64,000 bases of DNA from Gnetum montanum (lineage: Eukaryota > Streptophyta > Gnetopsida > Gnetales > Gnetaceae), in NCBI GenBank assembly GCA_015680685.1, contig MNCI01002089.1, forward strand, positions 46,746 through 110,745. The letters are read 5' to 3'. The position numbers were made by a program, and so were the translations under genes. Shown one piece after another: positions 33,687 to 46,666 of the stretch. Within the stretch, counting starts at the first letter, position 1. The number at the start of each line of letters is the position of its first letter. The notes under the pieces were generated by a model that was given only the letters and a program-made list of their open reading frames with translations, had not been told where the DNA came from and did no database searches.

Positions 33687-36600
33687 TGATAATGATAATG
33701 CTGCTCAACGCATTTTCATGGACATTGTTTGCAATTTTGGTGTTGCACCATGTTGCTGCTTCCCCGGTAGATGCAAATTATGATAATTCTCTTGCTTCTG
33801 TTGCAAATTATGAGGTCAAATCCTTGATTGCCTTTAAAAAATGCATCACCAGGGATCCTCACTCTGTTTTACAAGATTGGCAATCTGACTATGTTAATGC
33901 TTGCAACTTCACTGGAATTCAATGCTCTTCTGCAGGCAGAGTCATTTCAGTGGAGCTTTACGGCAATGGTTTGCAGGGATCAATATCTTCAGCCATAGCA
34001 AATTTATCCATGTTGAAGGTGTTCAATGTTTTCAACAATTCTTTGTCCGGGTTCATTCCACCTCATCTTGGCAGGCTTTTTAAACTTCAGCAACTTGAAC
34101 TAGGTAACAACATGTTTAAGGGTTCCATTCCTCCACAGCTTGGGAATCTCTCCTCCTTACAGAGACTTGCTTTGGGTGTGAATTCTCTTGAAGGCACCAT
34201 TCCTGATTCTCTTGGAAAACTCAGTCAGCTCAACATTCTGTACCTTTACAGCAACTTGATCACAGGTCCCATTCCTCTGCAATTGGGCAGCCTTTCTTCC
34301 CTTAAGGAGCTTGATCTGAGCACCAATTCTCTGAATGGCACCATTCCTGCTTCTCTGGGAAAGCTCATGCAGCTCAAGGTCCTGTACCTTTTCAAGAACT
34401 CTCTCAGCGGTCCAATTCCAGAGTCACTTGCTCAACTCAAACAGATAACTGAGCTTGATTTGTCAGAGAATTCTTTGGAAGACAGCATCCCGCAATCCTT
34501 GGGCAACCTTTCTGCCCTTGAGCTCCTTTATTTGGATAGCAATTCTCTAAATGGCACCATTCCTGTTTCTCTGGGAAAGCTCATGCAGCTCAAGGTCCTG
34601 TACCTTTTCAAGAACTCTCTCAGCGGTCCAATTCCTCCACAACTGGGGAATCTCTCTTCCCTTAAGGAGCTTTATCTGAGCACCAATTCTCTGGAAGGCA
34701 GCATCCCACAATCCTTGGGCAACCTCTCATCCCTTGAGTCCCTTCATCTGCCCACCAATTCTCTGAATGGCACCATTCCTGCTTCTCTGGGAAAGCTCAT
34801 GCAGCTCAAGGTCCTGTACCTTTTCAAGAACTCTCTCAGCGGTCCAATTCCAGAGTCACTTGCTCAACTCAAACAGATGACCAAGCTTGATTTGTCCGAG
34901 AATTCTTTGGAAGGCAGCATCCCGCAATCCTTGGGCAACCTTTCTTCCCTTGGGCACCTTGATTTGGATAGCAATTTTCTAAATGGCACCATTCCTGCTT
35001 CTCTGGGAAAGCTTATGCAGCTCAAGGTCCTGTACCTTTTCAAGAACTCTCTCAGCGGTCCAATTCCAGAGTCACTTGCTCAACTCAAACAAATGACTGA
35101 GCTTGATTTGTCCGAGAATTCTTTGGAAGGCAGCATCCCGCAATCCTTGGGCAACCTTTCTTCCCTTGGGCACCTTGATTTGGATAACAATTCTCTAAAT
35201 GGCACCATTCCTGCTTCTCTGGAAAAGCTCATGCAGCTCAAGGTCCTGTACCTTTTCAAGAACTCTCTCAGCGGTCCAATTCCAGAGTCACTTGCTCAAC
35301 TCAGATACATGAAGGAACTTGAACTTTCTGAGAACCATCTCAGTGGCCCTGTTCCACATCAATTGGGCAACCTTTCTTCCCTTGAGTACCTTGATTTGGA
35401 CACCAATTCTCTCCAAGGCACTCTTCCCAGCTCTCTAATGAACTGCACTTCTCTCACAGAGTTATATTTATTTGAGAATGAGTTTGAAGGAACACTGCCA
35501 GCATCAATAGGAAGATTGAACAAATTGCAAGTGCTCAATCTTGCAGTGAACTTCTTCAGGGGAAGCATTCCAAAGTCCATGGCCAACCTTACTTCTTTGA
35601 CAGCGCTGAATCTGAATTTTAACAGTATGCAAGGTACTCTCCCTGCCTATATCTCTACCTTCTCAAGATTAAAATATCTGTCTTTATCAAATAATCAATT
35701 CTCCGGAGCAATACCAGCCTCATGGATGAACACATCATCTCTTATAGAATTCGGGATTAAGAACAACTCTTTGCAAGGAACCCTTCCTAACTGGCTTGGC
35801 AATCTTTCTCAGCTGCAATGGCTTCACTTGGGTCACAACAACCTTACAAGTGAGGGAACCAACTATGATCAATCCATTCCCATTTTAAAAGCCCTCTTCA
35901 GTTGTAGGAGCTTGAAGTCCTTAAGTATGGGATACGTGAATTTACGAGGAATCTTACCTTCAAACATTGGTTCTCACTGGCCAAATCTTGAACAACTATT
36001 TTTATATGGCAATACCATCTATGGCACAGTTCCCTGCAGCATTGGAAACCTGTCATCCCTTTATCAGCTTGAGTTAGAAGAAAATGCTTTAAATGGCAAC
36101 ATCCCTTCACAGATAGGGAAGATGAGTTCTATTCAGTATATCGACCTCAGTCACAACCAACTGCAAGGCAACATTCCAAGTGAACTGGCTCTTGCAAACA
36201 CCACTATTACTTACCTTTATCTCCAGCACAATAACTTATCGGGGTCCATTTCTCCCACAATAGGTGAGTTGGCAAATCTGCGTAACCTGAGCCTGAGTAT
36301 GAACTCATTTGCTGGGAAAATTCCTTCAGAGATGGGTAAATGTTGGCTACTGGAAGATCTGGATCTTTCGGCGAACAACTTGTCTGGAGAAATCCCACCA
36401 GAGGTTGCCGGTCTAAAACATATTGTATTTGGATTCAACTTGTCCAGAAATGCTTTAACAGGGAGAGTGCCTGACGATATAGGAGGTATGCTGATGGCCC
36501 TGTATATTGATCTATCCAACAACCATCTCTCAGGGAACATTGGCATTCACATTGTAGAATGGTTAAACGCAGTGGATGTCAATCTCTCTTTCAACAACTT

Positions 36601-38245
36601 CACTGGAAATCTGTCAGAAAAAATTGGTTACAAGTTAACACAGCTTCAAAACATGGATCTCTCCTGTAATTCTTTCACAGGAGTAGTGCCCGAGTCATTG
36701 TCCAACCTTTCTTATCTACAGTTTTTGAATTTTTCCTACAATAATTTTGAAGGACGCATACCCTGTAGACAGGGCATATTTAAGAATCTCAGTGAACGGT
36801 CTTTCACTGGAAATTATTTGCTATGCGGTGGATGCTTTGGTCTCATGGAATGCAAGATAGGAAAACACCATACTTCTCACAAGCTGAGCATTCTCAAAGT
36901 AGTGCTGATAAGCATCACCTCCTTGTGCGGGGTTCTTCTTCTTGGTTTTTCCATCTGGATCTTATTGAGAAAGTGGAACAGTTTTAAATCAACTTCATTT
37001 GCAGTCCTCAACCTCCAGAATCCATTCATGAAATTATCAATGGAAGATTTACAAAGAGCCACCCAATGTTTTAGTGCAGCTAACTTAATTGGCCAAGGAA
37101 GGTATGGAAAGGTTTATTATGGGACATTAAGCCAGGGGCAACAAGTAGCTGTTAAGGTATTCTTACCCTTAAATGAAAACAGATCTGAAACCAGTTTCAG
37201 GAAGGAATGTCAGGTATTGGGAAAGTTGCGCCACAGGAACCTTATAAGGATTTTAACTGTGGTTCATTCTGGTGATTTCAAAGCCATAGTCATGCCATAT
37301 ATGAGCAATGGTTCTCTTTATTCACTTCTCTATGATCAACATGAAGGACAATTCAGATCATTATGTTTGCAAATGAGGCTACGCATATTGAAAGAGTTAG
37401 CTGGGGCACTCAATTATCTTCATCATGATTGCAGCCCGACAGTAATTCACTGTGATGTTAAACCACATAATGTGTTGTTGGATGAAGACATGACAGTGAA
37501 GCTTTCTGATTTTGGCATAGCCCATTTTGTGGCACAGCAGTCAGCATGTGCACCATCTTCCTCATCAGATGCAATCAAAGGCACTGTAGGATATGTTGCT
37601 CCTGGTATATATTTATATATTCAACTAACGTTTTAGCCGTGTTTTGGTAATTTTAATATTTTAGGGCTATTTATCATTTACCTTTAACTGTATATCTCTA
37701 CTAATATATTGCTGCTGGTTGTGATTGAGGTAGAGTACAGAATTGGAGGAGAGTTATCCATTAGAGGAGATGTTTATAGCTTTGGAGTGGTAATGTTAGA
37801 AGTCATGACCAGAACAGAACCCACACATGATATGTTTGGTGCTCATCTCACTTTGCCAGATTGGGTGTCTACAGTGTTTCAGACAAGCATAGAAGAGGAA
37901 AAAGTACAGAAAATTAAAGGTATTTTAACAAGAGCAAATGACAGCAGTGAAGGGATTGAAATTCAGAATAAAAAAGATTTAGAGGCAGTTGAAGGTATAC
38001 TAAGGGTAGCCATGATTTGCACAAGCAAAAATGTTGTATTGAGGCCATCCATGAAAGAGGTGGAGTCAGTTTTATCCATGATATACGATTCATACACATC
38101 TTTGTCATTCAGATTTGATGTTGAAAATCGGCTTGGACTTCCCTTCAATAATTTGGATGAAGTGGTAAAGAAAGTTGAAACACAGCCACCACTGGACTAT
38201 GGGAAAGCAGAAATACAAGAGGTATCATCCAGCTCAACCTTTTAA
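33686..38245 (+). CDS. LRR receptor-like kinase, subfamily XII type, non-RD
   Basis: Likely a plasma-membrane receptor that binds an extracellular ligand and signals through a Ser/Thr kinase, related to FLS2, EFR and XA21. Two exons, 33686-37604 and 37734-38245, are joined by a GT-AG intron in the APE codon, giving 1,476 residues. A TTG-initiated extension to 33665 is open, but 33686 is the first in-frame ATG. Order: signal peptide (about 1-25), LRR N-cap with CNFTGIQC (about 72-79), about 39 LRRs (83-1032), Cys cap, transmembrane helix (about 1069-1093) and kinase (about 1127-1420). The kinase has GQGRYG, Lys1157 in VAVK, VIHCDVKPHN with Cys at the RD position (1256), DFG at 1275-1277 and APE at 1305-1307. 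FLS2-type receptors are usually 1,000-1,200 residues; the excess is LRRs. No inactivating lesion seen. The ligand is unknown. Confidence 0.9.
34367..35446 (+). repeat. Five tandem 216-bp units (three LRRs each) in the receptor kinase
   Basis: Units start at 34367, 34583, 34799, 35015 and 35231, each exactly 216 bp (72 codons, three 24-residue LRRs). Each opens with the codons for MQLKVLYLFKNSLSGPIP, identical in all five. The fifth diverges after its first LRR. A more divergent unit precedes them at 34151-34366. The near identity indicates recent expansion or gene conversion. Confidence 0.95.
37605..37733 (+). other. Intron of the receptor kinase (GT-AG, 129 bp)
   Basis: Donor CCTG|GTATAT and acceptor GGTAG|AGTACAG restore GYVAPEYRIGG across the junction, in phase with both exons. 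Subfamily XII kinases such as XA21 and FLS2 have a single intron in the kinase domain. Confidence 0.9.
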
Positions 38246-39513
38246 TGATTTTGTTTTGCTTTGCTTGCATCTTTGACCACAAAAGTTTCAGCTTCCCAAT
38301 AGTAAACGGTATAGAACGTATCAGTTGTTAAAAGTTTTACTTTCTTCTCATGAACTTTTTATGTAGAACCTAATTTTTCCCTAGCAGAATGCTAGTATTT
38401 CTGGATTTGTCAATAAATTTTACTATAGAAATTTTTCACTCTATACACTAAAGTAAACAGCAGATCTGTCAAGTTGGCAAAGGAAGAAAATTTTTTTAAA
38501 AGGGAAAGGAAAACTCTCATACTGTTACCTGAATGGTGACCTCTGTTAACTTTGAAAATGCTGTTGGCCTCATTTTTCCAGAATGTTATGTTGCTGAATG
38601 GGTTCAGTAAAATAGCTTATTGATCAATAGAAAAGCAAAATTGGTAGCATAGTATAAAGAAATTGGTACTTCTTTTAACAAATTTGATACTTCATTTCGC
38701 CAATTTGTTGCTGGAAATGACAAAATCAATCGGTCAAATTTGGTAGCATTTACATATATATATATATATATATGATCTTTTCGTATTTCACTTGAAATAC
38801 GACCGGATGCATTAGTTGTAGCCGGGTTAACTTTATCTCATGCCTTTACTATTCTGTTTTATTAATGCCTTTAAGAGACATGATATGCTTGAATTTCTAA
38901 TTCAATTCATGTTCACTGTTTTTTAAAGCCTTTAACTTGAAGTTTGAAATTTCTGATTAATATTCACTTGAGGAGAGAAAAATTCTTGCCATGAATTTTA
39001 AAGAAAAATAATGCACATTTCTGGCCAGGAAGTAATTGATGAAATAAAACTAAATAAAAAAAGAATTTACTCAAAACATAGCATGGGAACACGAAATGAT
39101 TTTACAAAGTTGAACTTTAAGAAACTGTGATAAAATATGACAATAGTATTATGAAGAGATAATATCAGTGTTGTAAAGGTGATTATTTTATTAGCATAAT
39201 ATCATCTTTGTGTGAGCCTCTTGTCATCTAAAGCATCACTTTTGTGCATGGATCAATGATATAAAGGCATGAAAGACAATGCTCACATTGCACCTTCTTT
39301 GAAACCTTTTTTTTTGTATTTTGTGCAATTTTTTTCTTTTAAATATATAGGTTTTGTTATTTCATGATGTTTTCAGTTGAAGAAAATAATGAAACCAAGC
39401 AAAATTTAATGGCTCATGGTACATTGTAATAAATTTAATAGCAAAATTTAGAGACTTTTTAGTTTTTTGAAAAATGTAATATTACTACATTTCACTCTTA
39501 AAAAATATATTTT
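38246..39513. other. 3' flank of the receptor kinase, no gene seen
   Basis: AT-rich sequence with the presumed 3' UTR at its start and a (TA)n microsatellite at about 38753-38774. No ORF or repeat terminus I can support. Confidence 0.6.
38412..38417 (+). terminator. Candidate polyadenylation signal of the receptor kinase
   Basis: AATAAA lies 167 bp after the stop codon, in an AT-rich 3' region. Plant signals are loose, so this is only a candidate. Confidence 0.4.
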
Positions 39514-39992
39514 TGTGAGAGAGGTCTCAAGGTAGTGGTTCCCCTAGTTCCTTCCCATAGTTCAAGGGCCATGGAACACTCTAATGTGCCCTTGAGTGGC
39601 ACTAGAGTGTTAGAAAACCCATCCTGGCTTGGTGGTACCAAGCTAATAGTAGGAGACCTTTTTGTTGCTTCCCCTTCTTAGTCCTCTTCATACTTACCCT
39701 CACTTAGAGAACTACATGGCCTTGATTCTACGGTGGTTGTAGATATGTAAGCAACTCACTCACTACTTGCTAAGATTATAGAATAAAACTACAATAGTTC
39801 AACTACACTATTGACCAAATGGTAGCAAATATGTGGTGGGTTCTCACATATTTATAGGCAAATGCACACATTGCATCAATGGGGATGCGTTAATGCATTT
39901 AGTTGTGTCAATGAGGCTACGTCAACATATCCTTATTGACATATATGTGTTGATGCATCGTTAACGAGGATGTGTCAACAAAGTTGCCAAAC
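39514..39992 (-). repeat. LTR-like fragment of another family
   Basis: On the minus strand it starts TGTTTGGCAACTTTG at 39992. It has several TTGACAC/TTAACG/CATTGATGC-type motifs, then GCCTATAAATATGTGAG (TATA near 39852), and ends near TCTCTCACA at 39514. Motif array, TATA box and leader resemble an LTR layout. Only one copy is present, and the left boundary has no matching duplication. Confidence 0.45.
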
Positions 39993-40385
39993 ATGACCTT
40001 CATTAATTCATTCATTCATTTCTTATCCTTTGTATTGTTCTTTCATTTTTTTCATTGAATTGCAACCAATCACCATGCTTAGCTTGTGTTGAAAGAAAAG
40101 TCATGAAAGCATCATTGAAACTTCTTATATAATGACACTAGAAATGTCTTATTGTAAGTGACAACCAATACATTCATAATTTGCATTCATATTCATACTT
40201 GTGCTTTAGGGAAGATGACACTTGGAACAAAATAGTTCATTCATTCACATTTGGACTCTTCCAATTATTGCAATGCTTTTCATTGGTTCATTCATTCATT
40301 TCTTATCCATTGTAATGTTAGTTTATTCCTTTCTTTTCCATTGAATTGTATCAAGTCACCCTACTTAGGTTTTGAATTGTATCAA
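39993..40385. repeat. CATTCATT-rich repeat, right of the receptor kinase gene
   Basis: It starts abruptly at TGACCTTCATTAATTC and stays close to 29998-30390 over nearly 390 bp, with scattered substitutions and small indels. It ends in a short duplication of TTGAATTGTATCAAGTC just before the LTR of G. Confidence 0.85.
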
Positions 40386-41229
40386 GTCCTAAGTGAGGCA
40401 TATGATAATTGATGTTGTTGTGGCCTTAAAATAATCTTAATGATAAGAGAGAAATTAAGTATTTAATCTAACTAACAACAAGAAGATAAATCTAAACTAC
40501 CCTAGAGTAATGAGCATCTAGTCTTGGCTTACCGTACATGCCTTGGGCTCATGTAACCATTACTGGGTTACCAAGCGTTATGCTACTAGGAAAACCAAGT
40601 AATAACACTACTAGGATTATCAAATGATTACACTTAAATGTTTGAAACCATTCGTACTCATTCTGCTTTACTAATCAACCAGAAAGTAAAGTACTTGGAA
40701 ATGTAAATGATTAAACTAATAAAATAGTCAGAACTATGCTAAGTAAAATAGTAAAACCAAGAGAATGATACAATAGTGGAAAATAGCTCGATCTTTATTT
40801 CTAGTCACACTTGTGCCCAAGTACAAAATGCTCAAATAAAGATGTCATTCACTAGTTCACACTACACTACAAGCATTCACACTTCTAGTTGCTAAGTCTA
40901 AATTCACAAAAATAAATTGCGAGAGTCTACCTAAAGATGGAATAAAAGTTTTGCGAATCTATGCACCCAAGTGTTGTATTTATAGGCTACAAACATCTTG
41001 CAATATCAGATATCCGATGACATAGCTTGTGCTATGATATTAGATATGTGATATCAAAGCTATGATATTGAATATGTGACATCTTAGTGGACCTAAAATT
41101 GACTTTTTCATAAAACCCATGCAATGTAGCATCTACAACGTAACAACCAATTGAGACGCACTAGCAATGATGCTACAACATAGATGCAATGTAGCATTTG
41201 TGATATCTTAGCCAACTAATGATTCATCA
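40386..41229 (-). repeat. 3' LTR of element G, outer end truncated
   Basis: Ends at TTCATCA next to TACCCCCATGACTGAC, the complement of the polypurine tract. TATTTATA at 40977-40984 is the TATA box on the minus strand. U3 has repeated GATATC/GATATT-type motifs at about 41000-41080. Homology with the 5' LTR begins at AAGTGAGGCATATGATAATTG. Confidence 0.85.
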
Positions 41230-44200
41230 TACCCCCATGACTGACTGAAAACTCATCCTCGAGTTAACAAGATAGGAGCGAGGTTTCTTTACAAAATTAG
41301 AAAGGTATGAGATTATTGACTGACTCTAACTACTGATTGACTCTAAATGTCGCAATGATGTGTACAAAAAATGACACAATTACATGAAAAAACAAAAATA
41401 AAATTTAAGGTGGCTTGATGTACTTCGTGTTTTAGGAGGTGGTGGCTCTTCCATCAACTTCTTCTCTTTGTTGTTAGGCTTCTAGAATTGATATCTATTT
41501 AGGAGCACTTGAAGTTTCTTCTCTTTTGTCCTTGTCTTCTTTTCCATCTACTTTCTTTACTGAGTATGGCACAGAGGCTTCCTCAGTTTTAACTGTTGCA
41601 TTGGCTTGTTTATTTTTCCAGAATTGGTACATTTCTCCTAAGTGCCATTTTCCATTGTTGGTTGGTGTAGGCCATAAAAGAGACTCTTGAAGTTATGTCT
41701 TTAGAGCTTTTGTATTATGAAGGTTCTCCTTTTGGTGATCTCTTTGGGATCATCTACAATCAACAAGGGTATGAAGTTATTAGAATGTTCACAACAATTC
41801 TTCATAGCTCTTTACCTTAATCATACCCTTGGTTAGATCAAGTTATTATCATATTATAATTACAAAGTTAGAAAAGTTTTCAAAAAGGAACCCCTTAAAT
41901 GTTAATTACATATGACCTTTTATCATTTTCCTTGCTTATTATTGCCTAAAATAGTTGATAAGGTCTATTAGGAGTATTATCTGAATCCTTCTAGCCTTAG
42001 TTTAATTGATTAACTTTAAGATTCTTATTATTTCTTTCTACTTACCCTTTATAGTATCTTTTGGGTGTTAGGAATTTTTGGCTCAAATTTTCAAATTTTC
42101 ACTTATATCACATAGTGCACACACACATACCCTCTCCGGGATCAACAAGATTTAAGAATTTTGGAAATCAAAGCTACGAGGGCAAATTTATGATCTTTGG
42201 AAGCTAGTGTGCAAGAGTTATGAAGAAAAAACTACAAAAACTCTTTTGTTTCAAAATGAAGAAGTGAAAAATTTCACTAACTCCTACATGTATATATACT
42301 ATTTTTATATGCATGACATCATAAATCATACATTATAGATACAACATCGTAGGTGCCTATGACATCATAACTACGATGTCATTGTTAAAAATTTTCAAAT
42401 TTTTCATTGGTTTTTCTTGGAAAAATGAGTCAAATGGAATATATAGAAGATCATAAGCATTTCCACAAGTGTTGGAGTATCCATGATGCTTATATTTCAA
42501 AAATTAGGCATTTAAAGTCCATAAAGAAGGAATCTCAGGTGATGGAAGTTTATGGTATAGATAAGAAATGGATAATGAATTTCTGATGTACAAATAGATT
42601 ATTAGATGGTATTGGAAGTTTATTAGATATTTTGGAAGGCACAAGATGATGTGGAATTGCTTAGAAAGTATGAAATACAAGAATCATACAAGTGGATCCT
42701 CCCCAAATTAGGCTTTAGCCCTTAGCACCCTTGTATAATTGTGCCTAAAAGTGTCTGTAGGCACTCAAGGAGTTGAATGTAAGACATACATCTCTACCAA
42801 AACACACATGTTAGTATCGCCAGATTGGGAAAATAATGTTATATTATACAAAACCAAAGTTAGGATTAAATATACAATGAGGTGAGATGGACTAGAGAAG
42901 GGACTGGTGAACTTGGAACATGAGGTGTCTTACCATAGGCATAATGAATCCTTGTGTGTTATTGATGGTTAAAGTGATCATTAGCCATTTTTTCCAAGAT
43001 TCAAACCAAGTCCAAACCACTTTTCAATGACATTGCATTGTTTCATCTCTTAGATTTACAACCATAAGACTACCATTATTGCAAAGAGTATTACCACTTG
43101 GTGTATTGTCCAAGGGAGGAGTTTATTCATTGCATGTTATATTTTTTAGATTCTTAAGAAGCCACCTACCTTCAAGCATAGGTAACTTTTCTTTCATTGG
43201 AACCCCAAGAAATTTATTCTTGTGCATTTATTTTATTTTTCAACTATGTCAACCTTACCAGAGGAATACTTTAAGAAATGGGTAACATGTCTTTCTAGTG
43301 ACATGGTAAGACAACACTTATTGTGCTTTTACTCCCATTTTTTGTTAGATCTACAAGAATATAATACAACCTAAGAAATAGGATAAGACTCATAGCAGTA
43401 ATCCAAGAGAATTCACAAATCCTCTTAATGTCACACCCTTTACATTTCCACTTTGTTCTTCACTCTTTTGTCTAAGCATAATGATCACAAGTTTATTCTT
43501 AGTTTGATGATGGAAAGAATATCATTATGGCCATGGTAAGAACCTCTTATTATTGGAATGGATGGATGGGTGGTGTGGTCTCACTATACAAATAATCAAT
43601 CCCTTATGATTGATAATATAGAGAAATCTTCACCTTATTGGGACTACATCTTGCCCCATTCGATGTGTTTTATTCAAAACTTGACAAAAAATATGTACAA
43701 GGAAAAATGAAAACAAAGCATGAAAGAGAAAGTAGAAAAGATATCAAAAATTAAAAAGATAAAAAGAATGAAAAATATTAAGGAATATAAAAAATTCAAG
43801 AAATGAAAAAATATAAAAGAATGAGAAGATATCAAAGAATGTGAAAAGGTATTAAGAAAAGAAAAAGGTATAATAAAAAATTATAAACCACCAAAAAAGT
43901 AGAAAACAAAAAGTTAAAAAGTACTTATTGATTTCTAGGTTTGGATAAGGCCTCTCCCCACAATTGAATGCATGGGTGAGTGTTCAGAAAATGCACCCTA
44001 GATCCCCTAGATGATACACTTTGGGCTGATCATTTACTATCCTTAGTGATTTAGTTTTCCTATTATTGTCCCAAGTAATCTTAATGGTAATTGAATCTAG
44101 ATCATCTAAGTCCTTATTTCCTCGATTTTCAGTCTATGATTATATTTTAATATTTCTATTTTTGAGATTTTAGTTGGGATCATTTCCCTAAAATAGAATT

Positions 44201-44250
44201 TAATAAGTGATTCAAATTATTCCATGCATGTTCTAGATGATTTTAGGTTC
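41230..44250 (-). other. 3' region of element G
   Basis: Homology with the 3' regions of other elements is visible in blocks: the polypurine side near 41230-41280, GTGGATCCTCCCCAAATTAG near 42690 and CTTTATGTTCC-like blocks near 43000-43600. A run of degenerate AAAAGAATGAAAAAT-type repeats lies at about 43680-43920. No conserved protein is seen. Confidence 0.6.
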
Positions 44251-46600
44251 TCAGTTTTTGGCCATTAGGTGTCTTTTGGTTTAGTGGTCCATGCTTCCAT
44301 TTATACACACACTTGTTTTTCACATTTATTGTGGACTGCTGCAATGATTGTGTTGACATTTTGGAAGATCAGTTCACAACTGCATCCTTCTTTTTCAATA
44401 GTAATGCATGGAATTACCTATCTCTCCATAATGATAGTTTCATCTATTATGTTTTACACTAGAGTGGTATTGGGTGTTGGCTCTTGCATTGCATTGGGAG
44501 ACATTATTTTGGTGAGGAAAGATGTTGCACTAGGTTGGCTTTATGCTGGTTTTGATGAGCCAATAAGTCTACAAGTTTTGTGCTCATGTGTGGAAACTAT
44601 CCTAAAGAAAGAATGTTTTCGAGACTGTGGTTGAGATCTACTAGCATTATCATTTATGTGTATGTTTGCAACACAAGTGGCATTCTTCTGTTGATGTTGT
44701 GGTGCCAATTCTTCCTATCTTGTTTATGGTGACATATGGTAGAGGGAAGTATGAGGATATTGAGAATGTAATAGAGGATAAGAGGTGCAAGATGATGATC
44801 CCATAGGAGATGCTATGAGTTGATGATATTCGAGAGAGTGATAGTAGTGATTCAAGGTAGAAAAAGTATAGCCATTTGGAAAAATAAGTTGTTGAACATA
44901 GTAGTCATACAGGTCTAACTGGCAATAAGGGTATTACTGGTTTGTTGATGGCCTCGCCCACAATTGTGGGTTTTTCCACTACAATTGATAGTAGTGTTGA
45001 GGCTAATAAGAAATCCCACTAAAATAGTACGATTGATGATAGAATTGTCTATAATTACCTCGTAAGGTAATTTCATAGGCATTTACTTTTGTAGGAACTT
45101 GGAATTCAAAGTAAAACCCACAAACTCTTGTAGATGTAACATAACTAGGCAATAGCCCTTTTGATGGTCATATTAGTATCTATTACATCTATTGTCCTCT
45201 TCTATGATTGAGTTTATAGCCTCTTCTACTATAGCTATTTTTCCTTTTCGCCAATAAGTGTTCCTACCTATTTCTTTATTCTGCTTCCTCTTCTTGTTTT
45301 GATCACTCGATCCTTTGTACATTACCCTCTCCTCTATGGTTTTCATGTAGGTCATAAATTTTTCATTTATCAACTCCCACATCTTATCTATCATTGCTTC
45401 AAACTCAGCAATAAACTTTTGTACTAACAAGGTTTGTTATGAAATCACCTCATCAATATCTACCTCCTTTTCCTAATCATTGATATGGACCCTCTTCTTT
45501 TGAAGAGTTGGGTCCTAATTATATTCCTCTACATTCTCTTCTTTACATAGCTCTCCTTCTTCTTTTGCCACCTTCTCAACTAGCCTTTGTATCTGATGGG
45601 CTTTTAATTCAGATAATCGATATTGGGCATAAATCCCAAGGGTCTCTCTCATTTAGTTACGAAGCCCATCTATGATGTGGAAAAGCTACTCTTTTTAAGA
45701 GAAATCATGTCTTGGACATCGATGTAGTAGCAAATAGTATTTATCCAAGGCCACATCCAAGGATTCTTATTTTTCTTGCCTCCATCCTTGGATTTGTTTT
45801 TTCAGAGTGGACACTCTCACATAGATTTGGTATTTCTTATTAAAGAGTTCTAGCACTATGGACCATCGATGGATCGAATCTGGTTCCAATGATCTATACC
45901 AACTTTTAAAGTTCTATAAGGTGTAGGCATCATGAAAGACTTGTAAGTGATGTTGTGAATCAGAGTTATAGCCTCCTATAAATTTAGGGATGTTATTCAT
46001 ATCAAGCCTTGTGATGCAACTTTCCCTTTGATGCTTGTGGTATTCTAACTACCTCCATTATCAATGTCATGCTTCTAGTAGCCAACAAGGATTCATCATC
46101 ATTAGACATGTCATGGTGATGATTTCTATTTCTATTTGTTTGATTATGATGATCTCGTCTATTTTTTTTCTATCTTCGTCTTGACCTCTTAGTGTATCTC
46201 TATTTCTATACCTACATTCATCTTTGTCAAAACCAGACGTGGAAGAGGAAGAGGAAGATGGGAAATTGGAAGAATCACCATGGCTGCTATATTTCACACT
46301 TTGGTCCCTTGATTTATCTCTTCTAGTTTTGGAGGATGTCCTAGGCCTTCAGGACCTCCTTGTTCTAGGACTTACTCCATCTTCTCTAGGATTCTCTACT
46401 AAGGATCTTTGAATGTAGTCTTTGAGTGTACTAAGGGTCTAAATAAGCATAGGAAATCCTTGCTTGGGGTTTTTTCTCAATTTAGATCCTATCATTTCTC
46501 CTACTAGTGTTTTCATCATATGATGCATTATTGGCCCTATGTTAAGAAGACATGGTTTTCTTTGATAATATGTGTGACTTAAAATATTAATATTTTCTAA
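44251..46600 (-). pseudogene. gag and protease remnant of element G
   Basis: On the minus strand the N-terminal gag lies near 46600-46450 and a capsid-like core near 46070-45650. The helical region includes an 85-codon open frame 45430-45173 starting MLVQKFIAEFEAMIDKMW. A zinc-knuckle-site remnant lies near 45160. A linker and a short post-protease similarity (VIPCIT near 44410) follow. The protease active site is not recognisable. The plus-strand 121-codon ORF at 44269-44634 is a shadow of this region. Confidence 0.65.
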
Positions 46601-46666
46601 AAGGTAAATCATTAATACTTTCACAATGATCGTTTATAATCTAACTAATATAGATAACTAGCACCA

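Noticed and set aside
37605-37640. Premature stop truncating the receptor kinase
   Set aside because: The apparent stop lies in a GT-AG intron; splicing restores GYVAPEYRIGG and the rest of the kinase.
44269-44634. Plus-strand ORF of 121 codons with hydrophobic stretches, possibly a membrane protein
   Set aside because: It lies opposite the gag linker and protease remnant of element G on the minus strand, and its translation resembles no family; best read as a shadow frame.
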